Positions 42,856 through 52,416 are shown, counted from the first letter of the stretch. The stretch: DNA of 64,000 nt from Erythrobacter neustonensis (GCF_001663175.1 NZ_CP016033.1:2790001-2854000), one strand, 5' to 3'. Numbers and translations: made by a program. Notes: generated from the letters alone by a model not told the origin.

Positions 42856-43728
42856 GTGAGCAATCCCATGGACGGCGCGGTCGTGACGATGGAGCAAGTG
42901 GGCGGCCGGACGCTACGGATTGCCGCGTGGCGGCTCGATATGCCGTCCGATCATCTGCCCGTCCTGTTCTTCAACGGCATCGGCGCGAATATCGAAGCGG
43001 TCGCTCCGCTCGCCGCTGCGATGCCCGAACGCGGCTTCATCATGTTCGACATGCCCGGCACCGGCGAATCGCCCGATCCGGTGGTCCCCTACAACCCCTT
43101 CATCATGAGCTGGACGGCCTCGCAGCTGCTCGCACGTTACGGCCTCGACCGGGTCGATGTGATGGGCGTGTCGTGGGGCGGCGCGATGGCGCAGCACTTT
43201 GCGCTGCAACATCCGCGCATGACCCGGCGGTTGACGCTGATCGCGACCACGCCGGGCATCCTGATGGTGCCGGGCAATCCGGCCGCCTTCACCAAGATGG
43301 CCGATCCGCGCCGCTATGTTGATCCCGACTTCATGGCGAAGCATTTCAAGACGCTCTACGGCGGCCTGACCGCAAGCGGCGGCACCGATCACAAGGCGAA
43401 CCATATCAGCCGCCTGAAGCCCCCTTCTCCGCGCGGCTATGTCTATCAGCTGATGTGCATGATGGGCTGGACCAGCCTTCCCGCGCTGCCTTTCATGAAA
43501 AAGGAAACCCTGATCATGATGGGTGAGGACGACCAGATCGTCCCGCTGGCCAATGGCAAGATCCTGAAGGCGATGATCCCCAATTCGCGGCTGGTAACCT
43601 TTGCCGGCGGCGGGCACCTGTTCCTGCTGACCCATGCCGATGAAAGCGTCGCGGCGATCCGCGAATTTCTGGATGCGCCCGATACGGCAAAGGAACGCGC
43701 ACGGCAGGCGAAACGCGCTGCGGCCTGA
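42856..43728 (+). CDS. phaZ: Intracellular poly(3-hydroxyalkanoate) depolymerase
   Basis: 290 aa. I chose the GTG at 42856 (AAAGGA 9 bases upstream); TTG at 42853 is nearly as good and the ATG at 42868 is too far from the site. Family-diagnostic segments match the pseudomonad PhaZ fold: FNGIGANIE, MGVSWGGAMAQ (Ser nucleophile), DPRRY, LYGG, MGWTSLP, GEDDQIVP (Asp) and GGGHLFLLTHAD (His). It mobilises stored PHA to monomers. It follows phaC by 133 bases, the same order as one half of the classic phaC1-phaZ-phaC2 locus. Confidence 0.9.
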   Translation: MSNPMDGAVVTMEQVGGRTLRIAAWRLDMPSDHLPVLFFNGIGANIEAVAPLAAAMPERGFIMFDMPGTGESPDPVVPYNPFIMSWTASQLLARYGLDRVDVMGVSWGGAMAQHFALQHPRMTRRLTLIATTPGILMVPGNPAAFTKMADPRRYVDPDFMAKHFKTLYGGLTASGGTDHKANHISRLKPPSPRGYVYQLMCMMGWTSLPALPFMKKETLIMMGEDDQIVPLANGKILKAMIPNSRLVTFAGGGHLFLLTHADESVAAIREFLDAPDTAKERARQAKRAAA

Positions 43729-43852
43729 GCGCGCGCCGGGATCGGCGTCACCTGCCGCAAGGCCGGACGCGTGTAAGAACCGCTTCGTCCCGAAGCTGCC
43801 GATTGCCGGCACGGACCCGGAACATTGCGAAAATTCCTTGCTTTATGGCGGG

Positions 43853-44557
43853 ATGCCCTTGCTTACATCTGTCAAACCGCTGCCCGCCATCATCGATCGC
43901 GAGGCGCTTGAGGAGAGCCTTCACGCGCACATCGCCGATCGTGATTTTCCCTGTGTCGGCGCGAAATCGGCGATGAATTCGGGAATGCTCGAAATTTTTC
44001 CCGCGCTGTCGATCACCAGTTCGTGGGACGATCTGGCGATCCACGCCGCGCTGACCGAATGGAGCCAGGCCTATGCCGAAAACGGCGATGGGCTGCGCAG
44101 TCTTGCCGTGGTGTTCTCGGGCCCCGACGATCTCGACGAGCGCGCCTTCGAGGCTGCCTTGTGGGAACGCATCCAGTCGCTTTCCGACAAGGACGACTGG
44201 CACGGCTATCAACCCGGCGAAGGGATCAGCAGCGATCCGGGCGATCCGCATTTCTCGCTGAGTTTCGGCGGACAGGCTTATTTCGTTGTGGGCATGCACC
44301 CCAACGCCTCGCGCGCGGCCCGCCGTGCGCAATATCCGACGATGGTGTTCAACCTCCACGACCAGTTCGAACGGCTGCGCGCTGAACAGCGCTATGAGAA
44401 ACTGCGCAGCGCGATCCTCGCGCGCGATGTGAAGCTCGACGGATCGATCAACCCGATGCTCGCGCGCCACGGCGATGTCAGCGAAGCGCGGCAATACAGC
44501 GGCCGCGCCGTCAACGACGACTGGCAATGCCCTTTCAAGGACCCGCGCACAGCATGA
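43853..44557 (+). CDS. YqcI/YcgG (GntA-like) family protein, candidate heme-dependent N-oxygenase
   Basis: 234 aa. The N-terminal FPCVGAKSAMNSG (about residues 36-48) and the later HPNASRAARRAQYPTMVFN are characteristic of this family. Members GntA and AglA use heme to N-hydroxylate guanidino groups; most family members are uncharacterised. The ATG at 43853 is chosen for conservation although no good ribosome site precedes it. The stop overlaps the ATG of the DUF1989 gene (ATGA), indicating translational coupling and a joint role. Confidence 0.82.
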   Translation: MPLLTSVKPLPAIIDREALEESLHAHIADRDFPCVGAKSAMNSGMLEIFPALSITSSWDDLAIHAALTEWSQAYAENGDGLRSLAVVFSGPDDLDERAFEAALWERIQSLSDKDDWHGYQPGEGISSDPGDPHFSLSFGGQAYFVVGMHPNASRAARRAQYPTMVFNLHDQFERLRAEQRYEKLRSAILARDVKLDGSINPMLARHGDVSEARQYSGRAVNDDWQCPFKDPRTA

Positions 44558-45138
44558 CCACCCGCATCCCGCCGCGTTCCGGCATCGCCTTTCCGCTGCT
44601 GGCGGGCCAATCTTTGACCGTGATCGATCCCGAAGGCACGCAGGTCAGCGACATGGTCGCCTATGCGCTGGGCGACACCGGCGAGGTGATCTCGAACGGG
44701 CGCACCTTCGATTACGAGGAGACGATCCTGCTCACCACGGGCGCGTTCCTGTGGTCGAACAGGTCGCGCAAGATGCTCGAAATCGAGCATGACGATGTCG
44801 GGCGGCACGATTTCCTGCTGACCCCGTGTTCGCACGATACCTTCACGCATTTCTATCCCGACAAGCCGGTGCACCGCGGCTGTTTCGGCAATCTGGCTGC
44901 GGCACTTGCCCCCTATGGCATCGGCCCCGACCAGATCCCGACCGCGTTCAATATCTTCATGAACGTGCCCGTATCGCCCACCGGCAAGATCGAAGTGCTG
45001 CCCCCGCTCAGCCGTGCAGGCGACACGATCCGGATGCGCGCGCAGTGCGATCTTTTGATCGGACTGACCGCGTGTTCGGCCTATGCCTCGAACGGCGGCA
45101 GCTTCAAGCCGATCGATTTCATCGTCTCCGACGACTGA
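44554..45138 (+). CDS. DUF1989 (urea carboxylase-associated) family protein
   Basis: 194 aa. FPLLAGQSLTVIDPEGTQVSDMVAY, a CSHDTF motif near residue 92, FNIFMNVPVSPTGKIE and ACSAYASNGGSFKPIDF are typical of the family. Cys and His residues in these segments could bind a metal. Relatives sit beside urea/guanidine carboxylases, but no carboxylase is present here. Coupled to the upstream YqcI/YcgG gene, which suggests action on the same nitrogenous metabolite. Confidence 0.82.
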   Translation: MTTRIPPRSGIAFPLLAGQSLTVIDPEGTQVSDMVAYALGDTGEVISNGRTFDYEETILLTTGAFLWSNRSRKMLEIEHDDVGRHDFLLTPCSHDTFTHFYPDKPVHRGCFGNLAAALAPYGIGPDQIPTAFNIFMNVPVSPTGKIEVLPPLSRAGDTIRMRAQCDLLIGLTACSAYASNGGSFKPIDFIVSDD

Positions 45139-45222
45139 CAAATCCGCTAAGCCTGAGGGACTGCGCCGCGCTGGACAGGCACCGCCGATTGCGACATCCT
45201 CGCCCCTTGAGGGAGAGAGGCA

Positions 45223-46989
45223 ATGGCGCATTACGATCTGATCATCCGCGGCGGCAGGATCGTCGACGGCACCGGCGCGCCCGGCTTTGTGGGCGATGTC
45301 GCGGTGAAAGACGGGCTGATCGCAGCCGTGGGCCAGATCACCGGTAGCGCCGCTGACGAGATCGACGCGGGCGGAATGGTCGTCACCCCCGGCTTCGTCG
45401 ACATCCACACGCATTATGACGGGCAGGCGACGTGGGATCGGGAAATGGCCCCGTCGAGCTGGCACGGGGTTACCACCGTGGTGATGGGCAATTGCGGTGT
45501 CGGCTTTGCCCCGGCCAAGCCCGACCGCCACGAATGGCTGATCAGCCTGATGGAAGGCGTCGAGGATATTCCCGGCACCGCGCTCGCCGAAGGGATGACG
45601 TGGGACTGGGAGACCTTCCCCGAATATCTTGACGCTTTGGAAAAGCTCCCTCGCACAGTCGATATCGGCACCCATGTCCCCCACGGCGCGGTGCGCGCCT
45701 ATGTGCTGGGTGAGCGCGAGCAGCCCGGCGCCGTGCCCACGCCGGAAGACATCGCGGCGATGAGCGCGATCGTCGAGGAAGGCGTGCGCGCCGGCGCGCT
45801 GGGCTTCTCGACTTCGCGCACGGTGCTGCACAAGTCGATCGACGGCGAACTCGTCCCCGGCACCACCGCGACGCCCGAGGAACTGATCGCGATCGGCCAT
45901 GCGATGGGCCGCGCAACTGCGGCGGGCGGGCATGCGGTGTTCGAGATGGCGAGCGACCTCAAGCGCGAGTGGAACGAATTTGCCTGGATGGGCCAACTGA
46001 GCCGCGAGGCGCGCATCCCCGTCACTTTTGCCGCGCTGCAATCGATCGCCAAGGAACTTCCGCTCGACGAACAGATCGCGCAGATGCGCGCCGAAAACGA
46101 CAATGGCGCCAATATCGTCGCGCAGATCGCGCTGCGCGGGAACGGGATCGTGATGGCATGGCAGGGCACCGTACACCCCTTCCGCTTCCGCCCGAGCTGG
46201 ATGGCGATTGCCGATCTGCCATGGGAGCAGCAGCGCGCAAAGCTGCTCGATCCAGCGTTCAAAGCGCAAATGCTCGCCGAGCCTAACGACTACACCGACG
46301 CGCCCAAGGACATCGGCGGCGTGGTGATGGCGATCAGCATGGGCTGGTCTCTGCAATTCGAAATGGACCCCGATTTCGATTACGAACCGGCGGTCGATGC
46401 CAGCATCAACGCCCGCGCCGAGGCTGCCGGGGTCGCACCGCAGGAATACGCCTATGATCTGCTGTGCCGCGATGACGCCAAGGGGTTCATCTACCTGCCG
46501 ATCCTCAATTACGCCGATGGCAATCTCGATTTCCTCGTTCCGCTCCAGCATGCCGACGACACGGTCAATTCGCTGTCGGACGGCGGCGCGCATTGCGGGA
46601 CGATCTGCGATGCCGCCTCGCCCACCTTCATGCTCGAACACTGGGTAAAGAGCCGCCGCCGCGGCGAGCGGATCGGGCTTGAGCAGGCGATCAAGCGCCA
46701 GTGCCGCGACACCGCCGTACTTTACGGGCTGGAGGACCGCGGCGTGATCGCGCCGGGCTATCTTGCCGATCTCAACATCATCGACATGGACAGGCTGAAG
46801 CTCGGCAAGCCGTGGATGGCATTCGATCTTCCCGCAGGCGGCAAGCGGCTGCTGCAGAAGGCCGAAGGCTATGTCGCGACGATCAAGAACGGCGTCGTCA
46901 CCTTCCGTGACGGCACGTGGACGGGCGAAACGCCGGGCGGGCTGATCCGCGGGCCGCAGCGGGTCGAGCTGGCCGAAGCGGCGGAGTGA
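45223..46989 (+). CDS. Amidohydrolase family protein, N-acyl-D-amino-acid deacylase-like
   Basis: 588 aa with a GAGGGAGAGAGG ribosome region. IIRGGRIVDGTGAP opens the composite beta-domain, the metal motif is DIHTHYDGQ (about 66-74) and GNCGVGFAP carries the cysteine that serves as a metal ligand in D-aminoacylases. C-terminal SDGGAH supplies the catalytic Asp. Substrates may be N-acyl-D-amino acids or related amides. It follows the DUF1989 gene by 84 bases on the same strand. Confidence 0.88.
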   Translation: MAHYDLIIRGGRIVDGTGAPGFVGDVAVKDGLIAAVGQITGSAADEIDAGGMVVTPGFVDIHTHYDGQATWDREMAPSSWHGVTTVVMGNCGVGFAPAKPDRHEWLISLMEGVEDIPGTALAEGMTWDWETFPEYLDALEKLPRTVDIGTHVPHGAVRAYVLGEREQPGAVPTPEDIAAMSAIVEEGVRAGALGFSTSRTVLHKSIDGELVPGTTATPEELIAIGHAMGRATAAGGHAVFEMASDLKREWNEFAWMGQLSREARIPVTFAALQSIAKELPLDEQIAQMRAENDNGANIVAQIALRGNGIVMAWQGTVHPFRFRPSWMAIADLPWEQQRAKLLDPAFKAQMLAEPNDYTDAPKDIGGVVMAISMGWSLQFEMDPDFDYEPAVDASINARAEAAGVAPQEYAYDLLCRDDAKGFIYLPILNYADGNLDFLVPLQHADDTVNSLSDGGAHCGTICDAASPTFMLEHWVKSRRRGERIGLEQAIKRQCRDTAVLYGLEDRGVIAPGYLADLNIIDMDRLKLGKPWMAFDLPAGGKRLLQKAEGYVATIKNGVVTFRDGTWTGETPGGLIRGPQRVELAEAAE

Positions 46990-47013
46990 TCCCCCGCCCG
47001 CGCGCCGACCGGC

Positions 47014-48096
47014 CTAGGGCTCGATCACGATCCCCTTGGCCGGGTCGATCTGCCCGGCCGCCATCGCGGTGAACACGTCGCGTGCGGCTTCGAGACCCTT
47101 GTGGCGCTCGATCGCGATGGTGCCCTCGGCGGCCTTGAGGAACTCGCGCCAGGCGGCCGCGACCATCTTGCCGCCCTCCTCTGCCCCGTGCATCTTGAAG
47201 AAGGCGACCGCGTGGTCGGGCGCGAAGAACAGCTGCGGCTTGGGGCCGGGCAGCGGATCGTTCTTTCCGAACACCGAGCGTGCCTCGATATGGGTCGCAC
47301 CGACCAGCGCCGAATGCGCGAGCGCGTCCTCGAAATGGCGATGGATGTTCGCCAGCAGCTCGGCGTTCCCGGCGAAGTCCACGGCGACGCTGCGCAGGAC
47401 GGGCACACGCCCCAGATCGTCATAGGCGACAACAGAATCGTAAAGCCCGCTCGCCTCGACGAAGCCGACATTGCCTTTCGAGGTCAGCCCGATCCGCTGG
47501 ATCCGCGGCGAGTTCTGCCGCGCGACGCTCGCCAGCCCCATCGCGGTCTTTGAGGAAGCGCTGGTGACCACCAGCTGCTCGGCCCCGAACCAGTCCTGCC
47601 CACGCAGGAAATATTCGATCAGGAATCCGGTGCGGAACAGCGGGCCGTAAATCATCCGCTCCGCCTCGCGCGCCGGATCGTGCTCGGGATCAGCGGCAAG
47701 CCGGGTGTAGCTGTTGTAGACCGGGCTCATCGGCTGGCGATGTTCGGCCATGTCGGAGAAGCCCCCGGCGCTCACCCGTCCGGGCAGCACATCCAAGTGG
47801 CTCGCCATGGGCAGATAGCCATAGACCCGCTCGCCCACTGCAATGTCGGGATGGCGGCTCTCGATCACCCGCGCATGGCCCCACATCGGCACGATCCCCA
47901 TGCCATCGGGCGCGGGGAAGAAATCCCAATAGCGGAAGCCATCGCCCACCACCGCATAGGTGACATTGTTGGCGGTGACCGAGAAGCTCTCGATCTGAAG
48001 CCGCACCTCGCCATCGCCCAGCGGGCCAAGCGGCACTTCGGCCAGCGCGGCATCGGTTAGCGCGCCCCTGCGGACATGCACTTTGATGGCGTCCAT
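47014..48096 (-). CDS. DUF2855 family protein
   Basis: 360 aa. ANNVTYAVVGDGFRYWDFFPA and GHARVIESRHPDI resemble the quinone-oxidoreductase (MDR) N-terminal domain, and LVVTSASSKTA sits where the Rossmann motif would be, but the glycine-rich NAD motif is not classical. The family has no assigned reaction. Convergent with the amidohydrolase gene, 24 bases apart. Confidence 0.82.
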   Translation of the reverse strand: MDAIKVHVRRGALTDAALAEVPLGPLGDGEVRLQIESFSVTANNVTYAVVGDGFRYWDFFPAPDGMGIVPMWGHARVIESRHPDIAVGERVYGYLPMASHLDVLPGRVSAGGFSDMAEHRQPMSPVYNSYTRLAADPEHDPAREAERMIYGPLFRTGFLIEYFLRGQDWFGAEQLVVTSASSKTAMGLASVARQNSPRIQRIGLTSKGNVGFVEASGLYDSVVAYDDLGRVPVLRSVAVDFAGNAELLANIHRHFEDALAHSALVGATHIEARSVFGKNDPLPGPKPQLFFAPDHAVAFFKMHGAEEGGKMVAAAWREFLKAAEGTIAIERHKGLEAARDVFTAMAAGQIDPAKGIVIEP

Positions 48097-48132
48097 CGCC
48101 TTTCTCCTCTCGGCCGCAGCGAGGCAGCAGCA

Positions 48133-48486
48133 TCAATGACCGGAAGCGCCGAGCCTCCTTCCGAGCGCCTCCAGGCGATCGGCGAAGCTGTCCAATCGTG
48201 CGGAGCAAGGCTCTTCCAGAACATCGAATTGCGACTCGTCCAGTTCCCTGGCTCGAGCGACCATCGCCTCGTCGACGTTCTTCCCGGTCTGGCCCTCGTA
48301 AAGCCCGACGAACAGCGCCATTGCAATCATGAGGGCATTGCGCTCTGCGTCATCCTGTGCATCGTTGATGCGATAGGCCGCCCACATCGCGCAATCGAGG
48401 TTCTCTCCTGCGGTGGCCGCGCTGGCCGCAGCCGGGTGTACCGCCAGCAGGCCCGCGGACGCGGCGAGGCAAAGGGCCCTGCGCAT
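48133..48486 (-). CDS. Small secreted protein of unknown function
   Basis: 117 aa from the ATG at 48486, with a signal peptide cleaved after AASA (about residue 23). A TTG at 48495 overlapping the dnaN stop is an alternative start. Two cysteines, helical, acidic; no family recognised. It directly follows dnaN on the same strand. Confidence 0.65.
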   Translation of the reverse strand: MRRALCLAASAGLLAVHPAAASAATAGENLDCAMWAAYRINDAQDDAERNALMIAMALFVGLYEGQTGKNVDEAMVARARELDESQFDVLEEPCSARLDSFADRLEALGRRLGASGH

Positions 48487-48491
48487 CCCGG

Positions 48492-49619
48492 TCAAACCCG
48501 CATCGGCATCAGCACATAGAGCGCGCGCGCCGTGTCACTTTCGCGGATCAGCGTCGGTGCACCGGCATCGGCAAGGTGCAGTTCCACCATGTCGCTGTCG
48601 ATCTGGCCGAGGATGTCCTTGAGATAATTGGCATTGAAACCGATTTCGAGGCCTTCGGCGCGGTATTCGGCAGCGATTTCTTCGGCCGCGGTGCCGTTGT
48701 CGGGCGAAGTGACCGACAGCGTCACGCGGTCGTTATCGAGGCCGATCTTGACCGCACGGGTCTTTTCGGTGGCAATCGTCGCGACGCGGTCCACGCCCGA
48801 GAAGAACAGCTTGGGATCGACCTTGAGCAGCTTGTCGTTCGCGGTCGGGATCACGCGGCTGTAATCGGGGAAGGTTCCGTCGATCAGCTTCGAGGTGAGC
48901 ACGACGCCGCCTTCGCCGCCCAGCGTGAAGCGGATCTTGCTGGCGGAAAGATCGATCAGCACATTGGCATCGATCGCCTCGTCGAGCAGCTTGCGCAGCT
49001 CGCCCACGGCTTTGCGCGGCACGATCACGTCGGGCATGCCCGCAGCGCCTTCGGGGCGCGGCAGGGTGAAGCGCGCGAGGCGGTGGCCGTCGGTCGCGGC
49101 CGCTTTCAGCAGCGGCTCGTCCTCGTCCGTGACGTGGAGGAAGATGCCGTTGAGGTAGTAACGCGTTTCTTCGGTCGAGATCGCAAAGCGCGTGCGGTCG
49201 ATCAGTTCGGCGAGCATCCGCGCAGGGATTTCGAAGCTGGTCGGCAGGTCGCCTTCGACGATCACCGGGAAATCGTCGCGCGGCAGCGTCGGCAGTTTGA
49301 AGTTCGAACGGCCCGCCTTGACCTCGAGCCGGTTGTCGCTGGTGGTGAGGCTGACCTGGCTGCCGTCGGGCAGCTTTCGCGCGATGTCGAACAAGAGGTG
49401 CGCCGACACGGTGATCGCGCCCGGCTGATCGACCGAGGATGCGGTCATCGTTTCGATCACCTGCAGATCGAGGTCGGTCGCCATCACCCGCACGCTGCCA
49501 TCGACATCGGCATCGATCAGCACGTTGGAAAGGATCGGGATGGTGTTGCGCCGCTCCACCACGGATTGAACGTGGGAGAGGCACCGCAGCAGCGTCGCGC
49601 GTTCGATCGTGGCCTTCAT
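48492..49619 (-). CDS. dnaN: DNA polymerase III beta subunit (sliding clamp)
   Basis: 375 aa with three clamp domains; it begins MKATIERATLLRCLSHVQSVVERRNTIPIL as expected and ends in MPMRV, the conserved C-terminus of beta clamps. The ring tethers polymerase III to DNA. No dnaA or recF is adjacent, as is common in alphaproteobacteria. Confidence 0.96.
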   Translation of the reverse strand: MKATIERATLLRCLSHVQSVVERRNTIPILSNVLIDADVDGSVRVMATDLDLQVIETMTASSVDQPGAITVSAHLLFDIARKLPDGSQVSLTTSDNRLEVKAGRSNFKLPTLPRDDFPVIVEGDLPTSFEIPARMLAELIDRTRFAISTEETRYYLNGIFLHVTDEDEPLLKAAATDGHRLARFTLPRPEGAAGMPDVIVPRKAVGELRKLLDEAIDANVLIDLSASKIRFTLGGEGGVVLTSKLIDGTFPDYSRVIPTANDKLLKVDPKLFFSGVDRVATIATEKTRAVKIGLDNDRVTLSVTSPDNGTAAEEIAAEYRAEGLEIGFNANYLKDILGQIDSDMVELHLADAGAPTLIRESDTARALYVLMPMRV

Positions 49620-49792
49620 CGCTTGTCCCTATCGGTCCTGTATGTGACGCAAGGGACGAAGGAATCGCCCTCAAGCGCCGGAAAGTCCCGAAAACCTTAG
49701 CGCGAGGAGCGCGGCGGGCAAGCAGGGGCCTGTGCGCAGGGCGACTCCGTTGGGGATAAGGGCGTGCAGAAAACGCGCGCCCGCCCCCCGCA

Positions 49793-50557
49793 TCACCCCA
49801 GCATCGCCATCCCGCCGTTCACGTGCAGCGTTTCGCCCGTCACGTAAGCCGCCTCGCGGCTGGCGAGGAAGGCGACCGCAGCGGCGACTTCGCCGCCCTC
49901 GCCCATCCGGCCCATCGGGATCCGGCCATTGATCGCGGCTTGCTGCTTGTCATCGAGCGCGGTGGTCATCGCGGTGCGGATGAAACCCGGCGCGACGCAA
50001 TTGGCGGTGATCCCGCGGCTGGCAACTTCCTGCGCGAACGCCTTGGTCATGCCGGTCAGGCCCGCCTTGGCCGCGCAATAGTTCATCTGGCCCGGATTGC
50101 CCGTGCTGCCGACCACGCTGGTGATGTTGATGATCCGGCCGAACCGCGCCTTCATCATCGGCTTGGCCGCAGCGCGCATCAGGCGGAAGCTGGCTTCGAG
50201 GTTGATGCGGATCACCTGATCCCATTCCTCGTCCTTCATCCGCATACCCAGATTGTCGCGGGTGATCCCCGCATTGTTGACGAGAATGTCCATCCGCCCG
50301 AGCGTGTCCATCATCGCCGGGATCAGCTCCTCGACCTGCGTTGCATTCCCCAGATCGCAGGTGATCTCGACATGACCTTCGTGATCGTGCGGGTAGGCTT
50401 CGTTCAATTCGTCGCGGAAGGCACGCAGCTTCGCCGCATTCGATCCCGACAGCGCGAGGCGCGCGCCCTGCGATGCGAGCGCGTGGGCGATCGCCGAACC
50501 GATCCCGCCGCTCGCGCCCGTCACCAGCGCGGTCATCCCGTTCAACGCAAACATCAT
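49793..50557 (-). CDS. fabG: 3-oxoacyl-ACP reductase
   Basis: 254 aa. TGASGGIG, NNAGITRDNLGMRM, NITSVVGSTGNPGQMNYCAAKAG (Tyr-x3-Lys) and NCVAPGFI are all FabG hallmarks. It reduces 3-oxoacyl-ACP in fatty acid elongation. The first of two adjacent ATGs (50557) overlaps the fabD stop. The usual downstream acpP is absent; the next feature, dnaN, reads on the same strand after a 173-base gap. Confidence 0.93.
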   Translation of the reverse strand: MMFALNGMTALVTGASGGIGSAIAHALASQGARLALSGSNAAKLRAFRDELNEAYPHDHEGHVEITCDLGNATQVEELIPAMMDTLGRMDILVNNAGITRDNLGMRMKDEEWDQVIRINLEASFRLMRAAAKPMMKARFGRIINITSVVGSTGNPGQMNYCAAKAGLTGMTKAFAQEVASRGITANCVAPGFIRTAMTTALDDKQQAAINGRIPMGRMGEGGEVAAAVAFLASREAAYVTGETLHVNGGMAMLG

Positions 50558-51492
50558 GCGATCTCCTTCGCAAAGGCTTCAAGGTCAGCCATCGTGACGA
50601 GGCTTTTCACCTCGGCTTCCTTGTCGATCCGCCCGACCATCGGGCCGACGACCTTTCCGCCCAGTTCGACGAAGCTTTCGACCCCATCGGCGCGCATGGC
50701 AAGCACGCTTTCGCGCCAGCGCACGCGGCCCGTGATCTGCTCGACCAGCAGCCCGCGTTCCTCGTCCGCGTCGGTCACGGCAGCGGCAGTAACATTGGCA
50801 TAGATCGGCAGTTTCAGCGCAGCCGGCGGCGTTTCGGCAAGCGCGCGCTCCATCCGCGCAGCAGCGGGCGCCATCAGCGAAGAGTGGAAGGGGGCCGACA
50901 CGTTGAGGATCATCGCGCGCTTGATGCCGTGCTCCTTGGCCAGCGCGACCGCACGCTCGATCGCGGCGGTGTGGCCCGAGAGCACGACCTGCGAGGGATC
51001 ATTGTCGTTGGCGATCTCGCACACATCACCTTGCGCCGCTGCCTCCGCCAGCGCCTTGGCCTGCGCGACATCGGCGCCGAGCAGCACCGCCATCGTGCCC
51101 TCGCCCACCGGCACCGCGGCCTGCATCGACCATCCGCGCAGCTTCAAGAGCAACGCGGTATCGGCGAGGCTGAAGGCGTCGATCGCGGCCAGTGCAGTAT
51201 ATTCGCCCAGCGAATGGCCTGCGACGCAATTGGCGTGTTCGAGCAGCTTGATCCCGAAATCGCGCTCCAGAACGCGCAAGGTGGCGATGGCATTGGCCAT
51301 GATCGCAGGCTGCGCATTTTCGGTCAGCGTCAGGCGGTCTTCGGGCCCTTCGCGCATCAGCGCCGAAAGGTGCTGGCGCAGCGCGTCGTCGACCTCTTCG
51401 AACACCTCGCGCGCTGCCGCGCTTGCCTCGGCCAGATCGGCACCCATGCCGACCTTCTGGCTACCCTGCCCCGGAAAAATGAACGCGCGCAT
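50554..51492 (-). CDS. fabD: Malonyl-CoA:ACP transacylase
   Basis: 312 aa from the ATG at 51492 (ACGGGATC upstream); an ATG at 51507 has no ribosome site. FPGQGSQKVGMG opens the protein, Ser94 in GHSLGEY is the acyl acceptor and NVSAPFHSSLM carries the catalytic His. It loads malonyl groups onto ACP. Overlaps fabG. Confidence 0.95.
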   Translation of the reverse strand: MRAFIFPGQGSQKVGMGADLAEASAAAREVFEEVDDALRQHLSALMREGPEDRLTLTENAQPAIMANAIATLRVLERDFGIKLLEHANCVAGHSLGEYTALAAIDAFSLADTALLLKLRGWSMQAAVPVGEGTMAVLLGADVAQAKALAEAAAQGDVCEIANDNDPSQVVLSGHTAAIERAVALAKEHGIKRAMILNVSAPFHSSLMAPAAARMERALAETPPAALKLPIYANVTAAAVTDADEERGLLVEQITGRVRWRESVLAMRADGVESFVELGGKVVGPMVGRIDKEAEVKSLVTMADLEAFAKEIA

Positions 51493-51529
51493 TGTCGATC
51501 CCGTCATGTGATTATTTTGGGGCGCGCCG

Positions 51530-52360
51530 TTACGTCCGCGCGGGCGGACTGGCAAGGCCGAAGGGCACAACCCTGTTGGCAGAGGTGTGCCCGATCAGCG
51601 CCCGGCCAAGATAGGGCACCCCCATCCGGTCGCACCAGAACCGCGCGATATCTTCCTCGCCTTGCCCGAATTCGACGTAGTTTTCGGGCACGTCGGTAAT
51701 GCTTCCCAGCCTGAGGCCGGCGATCCGCGGCAGGCTTCCGGCAAGGTGGAAGAACAACCGGTCGACCGAATACATGTATTCGGCCACTTCCTCGACCATC
51801 AGCACGTGGCCGGTAAGATCCGGCATCATCGGCGTGCCCGCGATCATCGCCAGCGTCATCAGGTTGAAGGCGGCGACCGGGGTGGTGCCATCGATGCTCG
51901 GCTCGACCCCGCTGGTGTCGCCTTCGAGCCAGCCGAGCACCCGCCGGATCGCCGTCCGTCCGCCTTCCGACCGCGCGCTGACCGGCATCGAGCCATGCAC
52001 GCTCTGCCCGATCCGCGCGCGGTAAAGCGCGGCAAGCAGATAGCCGCAGTCGGAAAAGCCGATATAGGTCTTGGTCCGCGCGGCGGCGTTCATCTGCGCG
52101 GTCGCGGCCTCGGCGATGCGGTTCGAACCATAACCGCCCTTGGCGAACCACACGACATCGAAGGCAGGATCGTTGGCACATTCGAGCAGCGCCGACAGCC
52201 GCCGCAGATCATCGCCCGCAAAATGGCCCGCGCGTTCGAAACACTGGTCATGGAACGTGACGCGGTGGCCCGGAAATTCGGCCGCCACCAAGGCTTCGAG
52301 CGCATCGCTCTGTTCGCGGGTGATCGGGGTGGCCGGCGCGCAGATCGCGATATTCGTCAT
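51530..52360 (-). CDS. LD-carboxypeptidase (peptidase S66, LdcA-like)
   Basis: 276 aa from the ATG at 52360. AKGGYGSNR precedes IGFSDCGYL, where Ser103 is the S66 nucleophile; MVEEVAEYMY supplies Glu and GHTSANR the His. Cytoplasmic LD-carboxypeptidases trim the terminal D-Ala from murein tetrapeptides. The gene is divergent from the Mpl-like ligase with only 56 bases between the starts, and these two enzymes act consecutively in peptidoglycan recycling. The LdcA assignment is family-based. Confidence 0.88.
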   Translation of the reverse strand: MTNIAICAPATPITREQSDALEALVAAEFPGHRVTFHDQCFERAGHFAGDDLRRLSALLECANDPAFDVVWFAKGGYGSNRIAEAATAQMNAAARTKTYIGFSDCGYLLAALYRARIGQSVHGSMPVSARSEGGRTAIRRVLGWLEGDTSGVEPSIDGTTPVAAFNLMTLAMIAGTPMMPDLTGHVLMVEEVAEYMYSVDRLFFHLAGSLPRIAGLRLGSITDVPENYVEFGQGEEDIARFWCDRMGVPYLGRALIGHTSANRVVPFGLASPPART

Positions 52361-52416
52361 GCCATGCAGCCTATGGCGCTTGTCAGGGGGCGCGCAAGCC
52401 AATAACCACGCGGCAT

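Noticed and set aside
44392..46641. Minus-strand open frame of 749 codons
   Set aside because: Antisense to the DUF1989 and amidohydrolase genes, which carry family motifs.
48492..49619. dnaN as a marker of oriC
   Set aside because: No dnaA, recF or gyrB next to it and no visible DnaA-box cluster; in alphaproteobacteria dnaN is often away from the origin.
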